Source of the DNA: Brevibacillus_C sp046036945
Lineage (GTDB): Bacteria; Bacillota; Bacilli; Brevibacillales; Brevibacillaceae
Length of the DNA: 64,000 nucleotides
Direction of reading: 5' to 3'
Assembly (NCBI RefSeq): GCF_046036945.1
Contig: NZ_JBJQOQ010000024.1
Span: forward strand, 1-64,000
Position 1 is the first letter of the stretch, and every line of letters begins with the position of its first letter. The notes below the pieces were generated by a model. The model was not told the DNA's origin. It searched no databases and saw nothing but the letters and a program-made list of their open reading frames with translations. Shown here one piece after another: positions 16,183 through 24,201 of the stretch. Position numbers and translations under genes: made by a program.

Positions 16183-17028
16183 GTGGTTCGCCTGTCTACA
16201 AATGAGTTGTGCATTGGCTATGGCAGCCGCTCTATTGTGAAGATGCTCAGTGTAGAGATTCCGGACAAAAAAATCACGACGATTATCGGTGCCAATGGCT
16301 GCGGCAAATCCACCCTGTTAAAAGCGATGACCCGCATCATCCCGCATCAATCCGGGGCAGTCATCCTGGACGGAAAAAATATTACGACCGAAAACACAAA
16401 GACACTGGCTAAGAAAATGGCCATCCTGCCGCAAACGCCGGAGGCCGTAAGCGGGCTGACCGTCGGCGAGCTCGTCTCTTACGGCCGTCATCCCTATCAG
16501 CGGGGCTTCGGACGTTTGACGATAAAAGATTTTGAGGTGATCGATTGGGCGCTGGAAGTCACCGGAACGGCAGAATTTAAATATCGTCCGGTCGACGCCT
16601 TGTCAGGAGGTCAAAGGCAGCGTGTCTGGATCGCGATGGCGCTGGCCCAGGAAACAGAGCTGATCTTTCTGGACGAACCGACGACTTATCTGGATCTGGC
16701 CCATCAGCTTGAAGTTTTGGAGCTTTTACAAAAGCTGAACGTCGAACAAGGCCGCACGATTGTCATGGTTCTGCATGATCTTAACCAGGCTGCCCGTTTT
16801 GCCGACTATATCATCGCTTTAAAAGATGGACAAATCGTCAAGGCAGGCCATTGTGAAGAAGTGATTCACCCTGAAGTGTTGAAGCAGGTTTTCCAGATCG
16901 ACGCCGAAATCGGACGGGATCCGCGGACCAACAAACCGATGTGCATCACCTATAATCTGGTAAAAGGAGAGGCAAACCGTGAAACAAAGATGGATTCTCC
17001 TCGCACTTATGCTCTTGCTCACAACTAG
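16183..17028 (+). CDS. Iron-siderophore ABC transporter ATPase (FecE/YusV type)
   Basis: A 281-residue ATPase. Walker A is GANGCGKST, the signature is LSGGQRQRVWIAMALAQ, Walker B is LIFLDEPTTYLD, and the switch His is in MVLHDLNQAARFADY. The insertion GRHPYQRGFGR and the L-P-Q-T-P Q-loop are typical of iron-chelate ATPases. GTG start with GGAGG and 8-nt spacing. Its 3' end overlaps the start of the binding-protein gene by 50 bp, indicating tight co-translation. It energises the two permeases at 17945 and 18952. Confidence 0.95.
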   Translation: MVRLSTNELCIGYGSRSIVKMLSVEIPDKKITTIIGANGCGKSTLLKAMTRIIPHQSGAVILDGKNITTENTKTLAKKMAILPQTPEAVSGLTVGELVSYGRHPYQRGFGRLTIKDFEVIDWALEVTGTAEFKYRPVDALSGGQRQRVWIAMALAQETELIFLDEPTTYLDLAHQLEVLELLQKLNVEQGRTIVMVLHDLNQAARFADYIIALKDGQIVKAGHCEEVIHPEVLKQVFQIDAEIGRDPRTNKPMCITYNLVKGEANRETKMDSPRTYALAHN

Positions 17029-17905
17029 CGCTTGCAGCGGCATGTCAGAAAAGACAAACAGCTCGCCTGGCGATACAGCCAACAGCACCACAGCGACGAT
17101 CACGTATCAGTCGGAAAACGGGCCGATCGAAGTTCCTGCCAACCCGCAGCGCGTCGTCGTGTTATCTTCCTTCGCCGGCAATGTCATGGCTTTGCATGTC
17201 AATCTGGTCGGCGTGGACAGCTGGTCAAAGATGAATCCCCGCTTTCAGAGCGGACTGAAAGACGCAGAAGAAATCTCTGACGAGAGCCTGGAAAAAATCA
17301 TCGAATTGGAGCCGGATTTGATCATCGGCCTGTCGACGGCCAAAAATATCGACAAGCTCAAAGAAATCGCCCCTACGGTCACCTATACATACGGCAAAGT
17401 GGATTACCTGACACAGCACCTGGAGATTGGCAAGCTGCTCAAAAAGGAAAAGGAAGCGCAAGCCTGGATCGATGACTTTAAACGTCGGGCTCAAAAGGCC
17501 GGCGAAGACATCAGAGCCAAAATCGGCCCAGATGCTACTGTCTCTGTCATTGAAGAATTCAACAAGCAGATGTATGTCTACGGGGATAACTGGGGCCGCG
17601 GCACTGAAGTGCTGTACCAGGAGATGAAGCTGAACATGCCTGAAAAGGTGCGCGAAACGGCGCAAAAAAACGGCTATTACGCCTTGTCCATCGAGGTTCT
17701 CCCCGAATTCGCAGGAGACTATCTGATCGTGAGCAAAAACCCGGATACGGAGAATTCATTTCTGGAAACCAACACGTACAAGAACATTCCAGCGGTAAGA
17801 AACGGCCGCGTATACGAAGCCAATGCCAAGGAATTCTACTTCAACGATCCGTTGACACTGGATTACCAGCTCGACTTCTTCGTGAAACATTTCCTTGGCG
17901 GCTAA
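16979..17905 (+). CDS. Iron-siderophore binding lipoprotein
   Basis: A 308-residue class III periplasmic-type binding protein. The signal peptide ends in the lipobox LTTSAC, so the mature protein is a membrane-anchored lipoprotein. RVVVLSSFAGNVMALHVNLVGVD and IIELEPDLIIGLSTAKN are the typical hinge-lobed features of FecB/FhuD-like receptors. A GTG start is used, with AAAGGAG inside the upstream ATPase gene. The specificity resembles that of hydroxamate/carboxylate receptors (for example YfiY), but this is only a guess from overall character. Confidence 0.92.
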   Translation: MKQRWILLALMLLLTTSACSGMSEKTNSSPGDTANSTTATITYQSENGPIEVPANPQRVVVLSSFAGNVMALHVNLVGVDSWSKMNPRFQSGLKDAEEISDESLEKIIELEPDLIIGLSTAKNIDKLKEIAPTVTYTYGKVDYLTQHLEIGKLLKKEKEAQAWIDDFKRRAQKAGEDIRAKIGPDATVSVIEEFNKQMYVYGDNWGRGTEVLYQEMKLNMPEKVRETAQKNGYYALSIEVLPEFAGDYLIVSKNPDTENSFLETNTYKNIPAVRNGRVYEANAKEFYFNDPLTLDYQLDFFVKHFLGG

Positions 17906-17944
17906 TTTCTCTGGGTATACGGTTAGAAAGGAGGATCCGTACAG

Positions 17945-18952
17945 ATGAGACTGGAAAATCGCAGTAACACCCCATTTGTCTATAAGCTTGCAGCCGGAAT
18001 TCTCCTGCTGATCGGCACCTGTATCGCTGCCCTGATCTTGGGAGCGGCCGATACTACGTTTCTGGATGTGTGGCAGGCATTGACATCCGAGGCTTCCAGC
18101 AGTGCCGGCGAGATGATCCGGGAAATACGCCTGCCGCGGGAGATGGCGGCCATCATTGTCGGAGCCGCTCTTTCCGTTTCCGGAGCGATCATGCAAGGAA
18201 TCACGAGAAACCCGCTCGCCGACCCCGGATTGCTCGGGCTGACGGCCGGCGCCAAGGCCGCTTTGGCCGTCGCGACTGTATGCATTCCCTCGGTTGGCTA
18301 CTTTGGCACGACGGTTGCCTGTTTTGCCGGGGCAGCGGCCGGAGTCCTGCTGGTTTTCGGCATCGGCTCCTTGAGAAAGGGAGGATTCGCTCCTTTCCGC
18401 ATCGTCTTGGCGGGTGCTGCGGTTTCGGCCCTGCTGCTCGCCATCTCTGAGGGAATCGGCATCTACTATAAAATCTCGAAGGAAATCTCCATGTGGACGG
18501 CCGGAGGGCTGATCGGGACCACCTGGAGTCAGCTTCAAGCCATCACTCCTTTTATCGCGGCGGGAATCCTGGTCTCCCTCCTGCTGTCCAGACAGCTGAC
18601 CATTCTAAGTCTGAGCGAAGAAGTGGCCGTTGGGCTTGGACAGAAGATCGTCCGGATCAAAATGATTTTATTTGCAGTCATCATCGTCCTCGCCGGAGCG
18701 GCAGTCGCGATTGTCGGCAACCTGGCGTTTATCGGGCTGCTGGTTCCCCATGTCGCCCGGGCCATCGTCGGGACGGATTACCGCTTGATCATTCCGATGT
18801 CCGCCGTATCGGGGGCGGTCTTGATGCTGGTCGCGGATACATTGGGCCGGACGCTGCAGGCACCGTATGAAACCCCTGTGGCGGCGATCGTGGCGATCAT
18901 AGGGCTGCCATTTTTCCTCTGGACCGTCCGGAAGGGAGGCCTAGCCGTCTGA
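17945..18952 (+). CDS. Iron-siderophore ABC permease 1 (FecCD family)
   Basis: A 335-residue permease of the BtuC/FecCD family. IREIRLPREMAAIIVGAALS, AIMQGITRNPLADPGLLGL and the C-terminal FIGLLVPHVARAIVG with TLGRTLQAPYETPVAAIVAI are the conserved segments; the last includes the ATPase-coupling region. About nine or ten TM helices. The RBS AAAGGAGGATC precedes the ATG. Its stop overlaps the start of the second permease (TGATGA). Confidence 0.93.
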   Translation: MRLENRSNTPFVYKLAAGILLLIGTCIAALILGAADTTFLDVWQALTSEASSSAGEMIREIRLPREMAAIIVGAALSVSGAIMQGITRNPLADPGLLGLTAGAKAALAVATVCIPSVGYFGTTVACFAGAAAGVLLVFGIGSLRKGGFAPFRIVLAGAAVSALLLAISEGIGIYYKISKEISMWTAGGLIGTTWSQLQAITPFIAAGILVSLLLSRQLTILSLSEEVAVGLGQKIVRIKMILFAVIIVLAGAAVAIVGNLAFIGLLVPHVARAIVGTDYRLIIPMSAVSGAVLMLVADTLGRTLQAPYETPVAAIVAIIGLPFFLWTVRKGGLAV

Positions 18953-19959
18953 TGATTCATCCCGCTTTGCGCCAAAGACAGCGATGGGTCGTCTGCTCCC
19001 TGCTGGCTCTCATCGCAGCGACAGCCGTGATCGGGATGGGCTGGGGCTATTCCTCCCTGTCCTATGGCCGGCTGCTTCCTATCCTGCTCGGTCACGGCAC
19101 GTTTAAAGAAGAGTTTGTGCTGTACTCCATTCGCTTGCCGCGCATGCTCATCACCTTGCTCGCCGGGATGGCGCTTGCCCTGTCGGGGGCGATTCTGCAG
19201 AGAACGACGCGAAATGACCTGGCGGATCCCGGCATCATCGGGATTAACTCAGGGGCTGGCATCGGCGTTGCCGTCTTCTTTTTGGCGATGCCGCTCAAGC
19301 CGGATTCGTCTGTTTACCTGCTTCCGCTAGCCGCCTTCCTCGGCGCTTTAACGACTGCCTGCGTCATCTATGTCCTGTCGTACAAGAGAAGCGAAGGCCT
19401 GCAGCCGATCCGCTTCGTGCTGACAGGGGTCGGCTTCTCCATGGCGCTTTCCGGCATCATGGTGGTACTGATATCGTCTGCCGAACGTGAAAAAGTGGAC
19501 TTTATCGCAAAATGGCTGGTCGGCAATGTATGGGGAACCGATTGGGTGTTTATTTGGACTCTGCTGCCCTGGTTAATGGTCTTGATACCCTACGCCTTCT
19601 TGAAGGCATCCCAGCTGAACATCCTCGGTTTAAGCGAGCCCGCGGCCATTGGCGTCGGCCTTTCGATCCAAAGGGAGCGGATCTCCCTGATGATCACGGC
19701 TGTTGCCCTGGCGGCTTCCGCCGTGTCCGTCACAGGCGGCATTTCCTTTGTCGGCCTGATGGTGCCGCACATCGCCCGAGCTTTGGTCGGCCCCCGTAAT
19801 CAATTATCTCTTCCCGTTGCCCTGCTGATGGGCGGGTGGCTGCTGCTGGTCTCGGATACGATCGGAAGGAATCTGGTAGACCCCGACGGAATCCCGGCTG
19901 GAATCGTAGTTGCCTTTATCGGTGCGCCCTATTTTTTGTATCTGTTGTTGAAAAAATAA
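18952..19959 (+). CDS. Iron-siderophore ABC permease 2 (FecCD family)
   Basis: A 335-residue partner of the preceding permease, forming the heterodimeric channel. Conserved segments are YSIRLPRMLITLLAGMALAL, RTTRNDLADPGIIGINSGAG and FVGLMVPHIARALVG with TIGRNLVDPDGIPAGIVVA. Translation is coupled through the overlapping TGATGA. No terminator is seen after it, so transcripts may continue towards the tRNA gene. Confidence 0.93.
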   Translation: MIHPALRQRQRWVVCSLLALIAATAVIGMGWGYSSLSYGRLLPILLGHGTFKEEFVLYSIRLPRMLITLLAGMALALSGAILQRTTRNDLADPGIIGINSGAGIGVAVFFLAMPLKPDSSVYLLPLAAFLGALTTACVIYVLSYKRSEGLQPIRFVLTGVGFSMALSGIMVVLISSAEREKVDFIAKWLVGNVWGTDWVFIWTLLPWLMVLIPYAFLKASQLNILGLSEPAAIGVGLSIQRERISLMITAVALAASAVSVTGGISFVGLMVPHIARALVGPRNQLSLPVALLMGGWLLLVSDTIGRNLVDPDGIPAGIVVAFIGAPYFLYLLLKK

Positions 19960-20007
19960 GAATCCTAGCAATCTCCCGGGCTGAGCTACATTTTTACTAT
20001 TTACCTG

Positions 20008-20037
20008 TTGACTTTAATTGCTACAATATGTTAGTAT
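20008..20037 (+). promoter_or_regulatory. Probable promoter of tRNA-Ala
   Basis: TTGACT (20008-20013) and TAGTAT (20032-20037) with 18-bp spacing, 14 bp before the mature tRNA end. Confidence 0.55.
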
Positions 20038-20050
20038 AAGTTTTGTTAAC

Positions 20051-20126
20051 GGGGCCATAGCTCAGCTGGGAGAGTGCTTGACTGGCAGTCAAGAGGTCAG
20101 GGGTTCGATCCCCCTTGGCTCCACCA
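20051..20126 (+). tRNA. tRNA-Ala (anticodon GGC)
   Basis: A 76-nt cloverleaf with encoded CCA. The acceptor stem is GGGGCCA / TGGCTCC with one G-T pair. The anticodon arm CTTGA-CTGGCAG-TCAAG has GGC in the loop, and the T arm contains GGTTCGATCC. A short terminator follows at 20144. Confidence 0.97.
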
Positions 20127-20143
20127 TACATTGTAAACAGAAG

Positions 20144-20164
20144 CGGCAGAGATGCCGTTTTTTT
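20144..20164 (+). terminator. Terminator of tRNA-Ala
   Basis: Stem CGGCA (20144-20148) with TGCCG (20153-20157), extendable through flanking A-T pairs, followed by seven T. The following 190 bp up to the SDR promoter shows nothing recognisable. Confidence 0.85.
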
Positions 20165-20357
20165 GTTGTACATAAAAACCCCCAGGCTAACTGGTGGTTC
20201 AGTAGATCATATTCACATGCTGAAAGCCCTCGACTTTTTCCACCGACATGCTTGCCTTCGTTTGTCTACAATTATAATCTAACACGGTTTTTAAATAGAA
20301 TGTGCTGACAAAAACATGAATGTTTATTCTGTAAGGAAATATCGTATGAACTGACTC

Positions 20358-20417
20358 TTGACGGAGACAGGAACTTGATGTACTGTTATTTTACAAAATG
20401 AATGAACCATTCATTCA
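20358..20417 (+). promoter_or_regulatory. Promoter and TetR-type operator of the SDR-tetR operon
   Basis: TTGACG (20358-20363) and TACTGT (20381-20386) are spaced 17 bp. Just downstream is a perfect inverted repeat, TGAATGA-N5-TCATTCA (20399-20417), the form and position expected for autorepression by the TetR protein encoded second in the operon. Confidence 0.75.
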
Positions 20418-20446
20418 AAACCAGTGACGGAAGGAGATTTGCAATC

Positions 20447-21364
20447 ATGAATACATTCATGAACAATAAGAGTTGGACCGTACAAGGAAAATACGTAGTC
20501 ATTACAGGGGCCACGAGCGGCATCGGGCTGGCTGCAGCCAGAGAGCTCGCCATCAGGGGGGCAAATTTGGGCATCGTCGCTCGCGATGAGGCCAAGGCTA
20601 ACGAGGTGGCCGCACAAATCAAAGCCATGACCGGCGGCCGAACGACTGTAGACGTATTTCTGGCAGACATGGCTTCCCAGCAGTCGATTCGTCAGGCGGC
20701 AGCCGATATTCTGGCCGTTTGTCCAAGAGTGGACGTCCTGATCAACAATGCCGGGGCCATGTTCGTATCGCGAAAGCTGACAGACGATGGCGTTGAGATG
20801 ACCTGGGCGGTAAATCATCTTGCTCCTTTCCTGCTGACGACGCTGCTCCTCGATCGGTTGAAAGAAAGCGGGCATGCTCGCGTCATTACAACCGCTTCTC
20901 ATAGCCACAAAATGGCTGGGAAGGGAATCCATTTTGACGATCTGCACGCAGAACGTCTCTATCGCTTCCCGCAAAAATCCCTGGGCGGCCCTACCATTCG
21001 CTACGCTGAAACCAAGCTTGCCAACATCTTGTTTACCTCTGAACTAGCCAGGCGGCTACAGGGAACCGGAGTCACGGCCCACTGCTTTGATCCCGGTCTG
21101 GTGGCGACGAATTTTAACAGCAACAATAAAGGCTGGTCAGTCCGTATGACCATGGCTGTGATGAAATTATTCTCCAGAAGCCCTGAAAAAGGGGCAGAAA
21201 CAATGGTATGGCTGGCGGACACAGAGGAGATATCCGGTCAAAACGGCGGGTACTACACCGATATGAAACTGACGAAACCGTCCGTTCCTGCCGAAAGTAT
21301 CGAGGCCGCAAAGCGCTTATGGGAGATAAGCGAGGAACAAACCCGGTTTCCTAAAGCTGATTAG
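20447..21364 (+). CDS. Short-chain dehydrogenase/reductase
   Basis: A 305-residue classical SDR, close in style to retinol-dehydrogenase/WWOX-like members. The cofactor motif is VVITGATSGIGLAAARELA, NNAG occurs in VLINNAGAMFV, a Ser is found in ITTASHSHKM and the catalytic Y-x-x-x-K is RYAETKLANILF. The start is ATG 20447, with AAGGAG and 10-nt spacing; an earlier in-frame ATG (20402) lies inside the operator. It is NAD(P)(H)-dependent; the substrate is unknown. It is followed after 29 bp by a TetR gene, and together they form a self-regulated unit, perhaps responding to a reactive carbonyl or hydrophobic compound. Confidence 0.9.
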   Translation: MNTFMNNKSWTVQGKYVVITGATSGIGLAAARELAIRGANLGIVARDEAKANEVAAQIKAMTGGRTTVDVFLADMASQQSIRQAAADILAVCPRVDVLINNAGAMFVSRKLTDDGVEMTWAVNHLAPFLLTTLLLDRLKESGHARVITTASHSHKMAGKGIHFDDLHAERLYRFPQKSLGGPTIRYAETKLANILFTSELARRLQGTGVTAHCFDPGLVATNFNSNNKGWSVRMTMAVMKLFSRSPEKGAETMVWLADTEEISGQNGGYYTDMKLTKPSVPAESIEAAKRLWEISEEQTRFPKAD

Positions 21365-21393
21365 AAACCTTATACATGGGGAGTGAGCGATTC

Positions 21394-21987
21394 TTGAACC
21401 AAAAACATGAAGATCAAATCGAACACAGCCACGATGAACGCAGAGAACAAATCAAGCGGGCTGCATTAAAAGTATTTGCGCGACGGGGAATTACCGGAAC
21501 CAAGATGAGCATGATCGCTGCCGAAGCTGGTATTAGCCAAGGCCTTTCCTACCGCTATTTCTCTTCTAAAGAAGAACTCTTCACAATTCTTGTACAGGAA
21601 GCGATGGAAGAAGCGCAGACGGCGATTAAGAACGCCCACCAGCTACCCGGTACACCCTCGGATCAAATCAGATCCCTGACGATCAATATGCTTGATCCAG
21701 ATCACAAATATGTTTTTTTGCTGCTTCAGCAAGCACAAACGTCTGATGATGTACCGGAACAGGCGAAGCAGCTTTTCGAAAAGTACTCTCCGAAGGATAC
21801 GATTGAGCAGCTGATTCCTCTCTTCCAGAAAGGGCAGCAAGCGGGTGAATTTTCTGCAGGTGATCCATATAAGCTGTTGTTCCTCTACTTCTCCGTCATT
21901 ACCGGGCTGATGCTGCAGGACATGCAGATGGATGAAATTGATTTGTTGCAGGAAGTCGACCTTTTCATGAAGATCATCACGAAATGA
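21394..21987 (+). CDS. TetR/AcrR family regulator of the SDR operon
   Basis: A 197-residue protein. The N-terminal HTH is ALKVFARRGITGTKMSMIAA with ISQGLSYRYFSSKEELF, the TetR signature. The rest is an alpha-helical ligand domain. The start is set to TTG 21394, behind GGGGAGTGAG; the in-frame ATG at 21376 overlaps that ribosome site. The inverted repeat at 20399-20417 is its likely operator. No terminator hairpin is seen directly after the stop. Confidence 0.88.
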   Translation: MNQKHEDQIEHSHDERREQIKRAALKVFARRGITGTKMSMIAAEAGISQGLSYRYFSSKEELFTILVQEAMEEAQTAIKNAHQLPGTPSDQIRSLTINMLDPDHKYVFLLLQQAQTSDDVPEQAKQLFEKYSPKDTIEQLIPLFQKGQQAGEFSAGDPYKLLFLYFSVITGLMLQDMQMDEIDLLQEVDLFMKIITK

Positions 21988-22019
21988 AGGCAGGTAATCC
22001 CAAAATCCCGGGAGAGTAC

Positions 22020-22126
22020 GCCCATTTCTTCGCGTTCGCACGGCCTTTATCCGTCAAGGAATACAGAATTCGCACCGGCGTTTCCGGATAGACGTCACGC
22101 TTGACGATCTCCGCACTGCTCGGTCT
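22020..22126 (-). pseudogene. Remnant of an HxlR/DUF24 (YodB-like) regulator, C-terminal part
   Basis: On the minus strand the peptide AEIVKRDVYPETPVRILYSL followed by TDKGRAN aligns by eye with the wing region of B. subtilis YodB (EIVERQVLPETPVKVIYTLTEKG). There is no HTH upstream: the preceding codons are out of register and a stop occurs in the expected region. About 35 codons survive. YodB represses an azoreductase, and an azoreductase gene with an HxlR-style operator lies 1 kb away, so this could be the decayed former regulator. Confidence 0.6.
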
Positions 22127-22212
22127 CTCCGGCAGCCGGCTGCTCTCTTTGGATCGGCTCCTATTGATTCCCGCTCGGATACACGCTAACGATGAAAAAC
22201 AGCATGTGAGAC

Positions 22213-22242
22213 AAAAAAAGTCACCGCTGGCGGTGGCTTTTT
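22213..22242 (-). terminator. Bidirectional terminator after the dioxygenase gene
   Basis: Stem GTCACCGC / GCGGTGGC (22220-22237) is flanked by seven A on the left and six T on the right. It can end transcription from the minus-strand dioxygenase gene. Confidence 0.8.
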
Positions 22243-22266
22243 TGCTGTCGGCATAGCTTTTCTTTT

Positions 22267-23037
22267 TTATCCAAACTGACAGCACATGTAGCTGAGCGAA
22301 CCATATTCATAGCTGCGGTGCAGCATGCGGGCGGTACGGCTGTTGTCGGCTGCTCCCATGGCGATCAAGATCGGAATGAAGTGTTCATTGCGGGGCACAG
22401 CTTCCTTTGCGTGCGGAGCTTGCTGCTCATAGTCAAACAAGGCTTCGGTGTCCCAAGCGAGCAGGCGCTGCGAAAGCCAATCGTCAAAAGCTGCGGCCCA
22501 GGCTGCCGGCTGGGTGCTGGCCCAGTCGATTCGCCGCAGGTTGTGAACAGTGCCGCCGCTCCCGATGATCAGTACGCCCCGTTCCCTCAGACCGGCGAGA
22601 GCTTTGCCGACGGCGTACTGCTCGCGGGGAGCAAGGCCTGGATTGACGGACATCGCGATCACAGGTATGTCTGCAGCCGGGTACAGCAAACGAAGGACCA
22701 CCCATGCGCCGTGATCGAGGCCGCGCACCGGATCAAGCTCGCTTGAAATCCCCTGGGCTTGCAAAAGCGATCTCACTTCTTCCGCCAATTTTACATCCCC
22801 GCTTGCCGGGTAGTTGATGCGGTAGAGTTCGTCAGGGAAGCCATAGAAGTCGTAAATCATCTCGTACTGTTTCGCTCCGCCTACCTGCTGGACGGGATGC
22901 TCCCAGTGTGCCGAGAAGATCACGATTGCCTGCGGGCGCGGCAGATCTTTGGCCATCCCTTCCAGAAAACGGGTGTACCCATTGTCCTCGAGAGCGAGCA
23001 GCGGCGCGCCATGCGCGATGAAAAGAGACGGTACCAT
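22267..23037 (-). CDS. DODA/LigB-type extradiol ring-cleavage dioxygenase (YgiD-like)
   Basis: A 256-residue class III extradiol dioxygenase. SLFIAHGAPLLAL provides the first metal His, IVIFSAHWEHPVQ the second pair, GLDHGAWVVLRLLYP the catalytic His, and PRNEHFIPILIAMGAAD the last ligand. These are the features of the 4,5-DOPA dioxygenase/YgiD family, whose members open catechol rings using Zn or Fe. The start has AAAGGAGG with good spacing. It is monocistronic, with a terminator behind it and the azoreductase terminator and a repeat in front. A catechol substrate would fit an azoreductase/quinone-stress neighbourhood, but no direct link is visible. Confidence 0.9.
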   Translation of the reverse strand: MVPSLFIAHGAPLLALEDNGYTRFLEGMAKDLPRPQAIVIFSAHWEHPVQQVGGAKQYEMIYDFYGFPDELYRINYPASGDVKLAEEVRSLLQAQGISSELDPVRGLDHGAWVVLRLLYPAADIPVIAMSVNPGLAPREQYAVGKALAGLRERGVLIIGSGGTVHNLRRIDWASTQPAAWAAAFDDWLSQRLLAWDTEALFDYEQQAPHAKEAVPRNEHFIPILIAMGAADNSRTARMLHRSYEYGSLSYMCCQFG

Positions 23038-23093
23038 TTTGATGCCTCCTTTGCTGATATGTTGATTGCAAAAATTTTCTCACATACAAGTGA

Positions 23094-23170
23094 TTAGAAA
23101 AACTTGGCTTATCGCCAAGTCAAATAGCGAAAGAGTCAGCGAAATGAAACTTTCCGATAGTATAAAGAAA
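23094..23170 (-). repeat. Dispersed hairpin-bearing repeat, copy 1 (short form)
   Basis: Block 1 (23094-23133) contains the hairpin ACTTGGC-TTATC-GCCAAGT. Block 2 (about 23138-23162) contains AGCGAAATGAAACTTTCCGA. Both blocks recur almost identically at 33442-33550, where 36 extra bases separate them. In both places the element starts immediately beyond the terminator of a minus-strand gene. Read on the minus strand, the first hairpin ends in TTTTTC and could itself terminate. Confidence 0.8.
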
Positions 23171-23193
23171 CCGTGGATGAAAGATCCACGGTT
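23169..23193 (-). terminator. Terminator of the azoreductase gene
   Basis: Stem AACCGTGGAT / ATCCACGGTT (23169-23178 and 23184-23193) with a 5-nt loop, followed on the minus strand by TCTTTAT. Confidence 0.8.
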
Positions 23194-23205
23194 TTCAGGC
23201 GTTGA

Positions 23206-23862
23206 CTATGCGCGAACCGGTTCCTTGGCAAAACGCGCTGCTGCTTCACGGGCCTGCTGGATCGCCTTATCTTTGATGGCTTCCGCTTCTTGCGGCATTT
23301 GGTTCATCCCTTCTACATAGACAGATTCGACATCATTGATTCCCACAAAGCTAAGCGCAGTGCGCAGGAAACGGTCGCCGAACTCGATCTCCCGGGCAGG
23401 ACCTTCCGAATAAACGCCGCCGCGGGCCTGAATGTGTACAGCTTTGCGGTTGGTCATCAGGCCGATCGGACCGTTTTCGGTGTATCGGAACGTTTTGCCG
23501 GCAACGCAGAAGGCATCGATGTACGCTTTCACTACAGCAGGGAAGCTGAAGTTCCACATCGGAGTGACAAACACGTATTTATCAGCGGACATGAACTGCT
23601 CAAGCAGTTCGTTCATGCGGCCTACTTTCGACTGTTCGACAGCGGTCAGTTCATCCCATGGCTTACCTTGCTGCAATTTGCCCCACGCGCTGAAGACATC
23701 TGCGTCAATCTGCGGCACTTCCGCTTTGAACAGATCCAGTTCAACGATCTCGTCACTTGGATGAAGCCGGCGGTATTCCTCCAGAAAAGCTTGTCCCACT
23801 GTCAAACCGTAGGACTGCTCCGTCGGTTTCGGATTTGCGGTAATGTACAGTACTTTTGCCAT
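23206..23862 (-). CDS. azoR: FMN-dependent NADH:quinone reductase/azoreductase
   Basis: A 218-residue flavodoxin-fold protein of the AzoR/AcpD family. KVLYITANPKPTEQSYGLTV binds the FMN phosphate, FVTPMWNFSFPAVVKAYIDA and IQARGGVYSEGP are the flavin-contact loops. These enzymes reduce quinones by two electrons and azo dyes as a side activity, protecting against electrophile stress. ATG follows GGAGATGGAG. A strong promoter and an HxlR-type operator are directly upstream, pointing to induction by quinones or diamide as for B. subtilis azoR1 under YodB. Confidence 0.94.
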   Translation of the reverse strand: MAKVLYITANPKPTEQSYGLTVGQAFLEEYRRLHPSDEIVELDLFKAEVPQIDADVFSAWGKLQQGKPWDELTAVEQSKVGRMNELLEQFMSADKYVFVTPMWNFSFPAVVKAYIDAFCVAGKTFRYTENGPIGLMTNRKAVHIQARGGVYSEGPAREIEFGDRFLRTALSFVGINDVESVYVEGMNQMPQEAEAIKDKAIQQAREAAARFAKEPVRA

Positions 23863-23902
23863 TTTCTTTCTCCATCTCCTCGTGTAATTTGTAAAAGTAT
23901 AT

Positions 23903-23950
23903 ATACTTACTTTTAGTTAGTATATTACCCAGTTCACCGCTGTTTGTCAA
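23903..23950 (-). promoter_or_regulatory. azoR promoter with HxlR/DUF24-type operator
   Basis: On the minus strand TTGACA (23945-23950) and TAATAT (23922-23927) have 17-bp spacing. An inverted repeat ATACTTAC-N5-GTTAGTAT (23903-23923, one mismatch per arm) overlaps the -10 and start point. A second perfect palindrome, AAGTATATATACTT (23895-23908), adjoins it. Paired TACT/AGTA sites are typical of YodB/CatR/HypR-like regulators. Confidence 0.75.
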
Positions 23951-23982
23951 GCAATTTGATCCTCATCGGCATGCAAAGAGAA

Positions 23983-24011
23983 TTGGCTGTTGCGGAGCTT
24001 TCCGTTACAAT
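23983..24011 (+). promoter_or_regulatory. Possible promoter of the DUF218 gene
   Basis: TTGGCT (23983-23988) and TACAAT (24006-24011) with 17-bp spacing. The 180-nt leader contains an imperfect inverted repeat, AGGATAAG at 24118-24125 with CTTATCCT at 24152-24159, of unknown role. Nothing else is evident in 23951-24201. Confidence 0.4.
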
Positions 24012-24201
24012 GAGAAAAGCTTCTAAAAGAAGCCCTATCGAAGAAGTTTGTCCTTCTTTAGCGGATGCTTTTACCGAGGTCAATGCTGGATGCAGACGCT
24101 GAGGTACTTTGTCATGCAGGATAAGGAAGCTATCTCAAGAAGTTATACTTTCTTATCCTGTTTGAAAAAGGGAGAATTTACATAAACCGGAGGGTAATTG
24201 T

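Noticed and set aside
17756..18538. 260-codon minus-strand frame opposite the FecCD permease
   Set aside because: Shadow frame with unnatural composition; the plus-strand permease is unambiguous.
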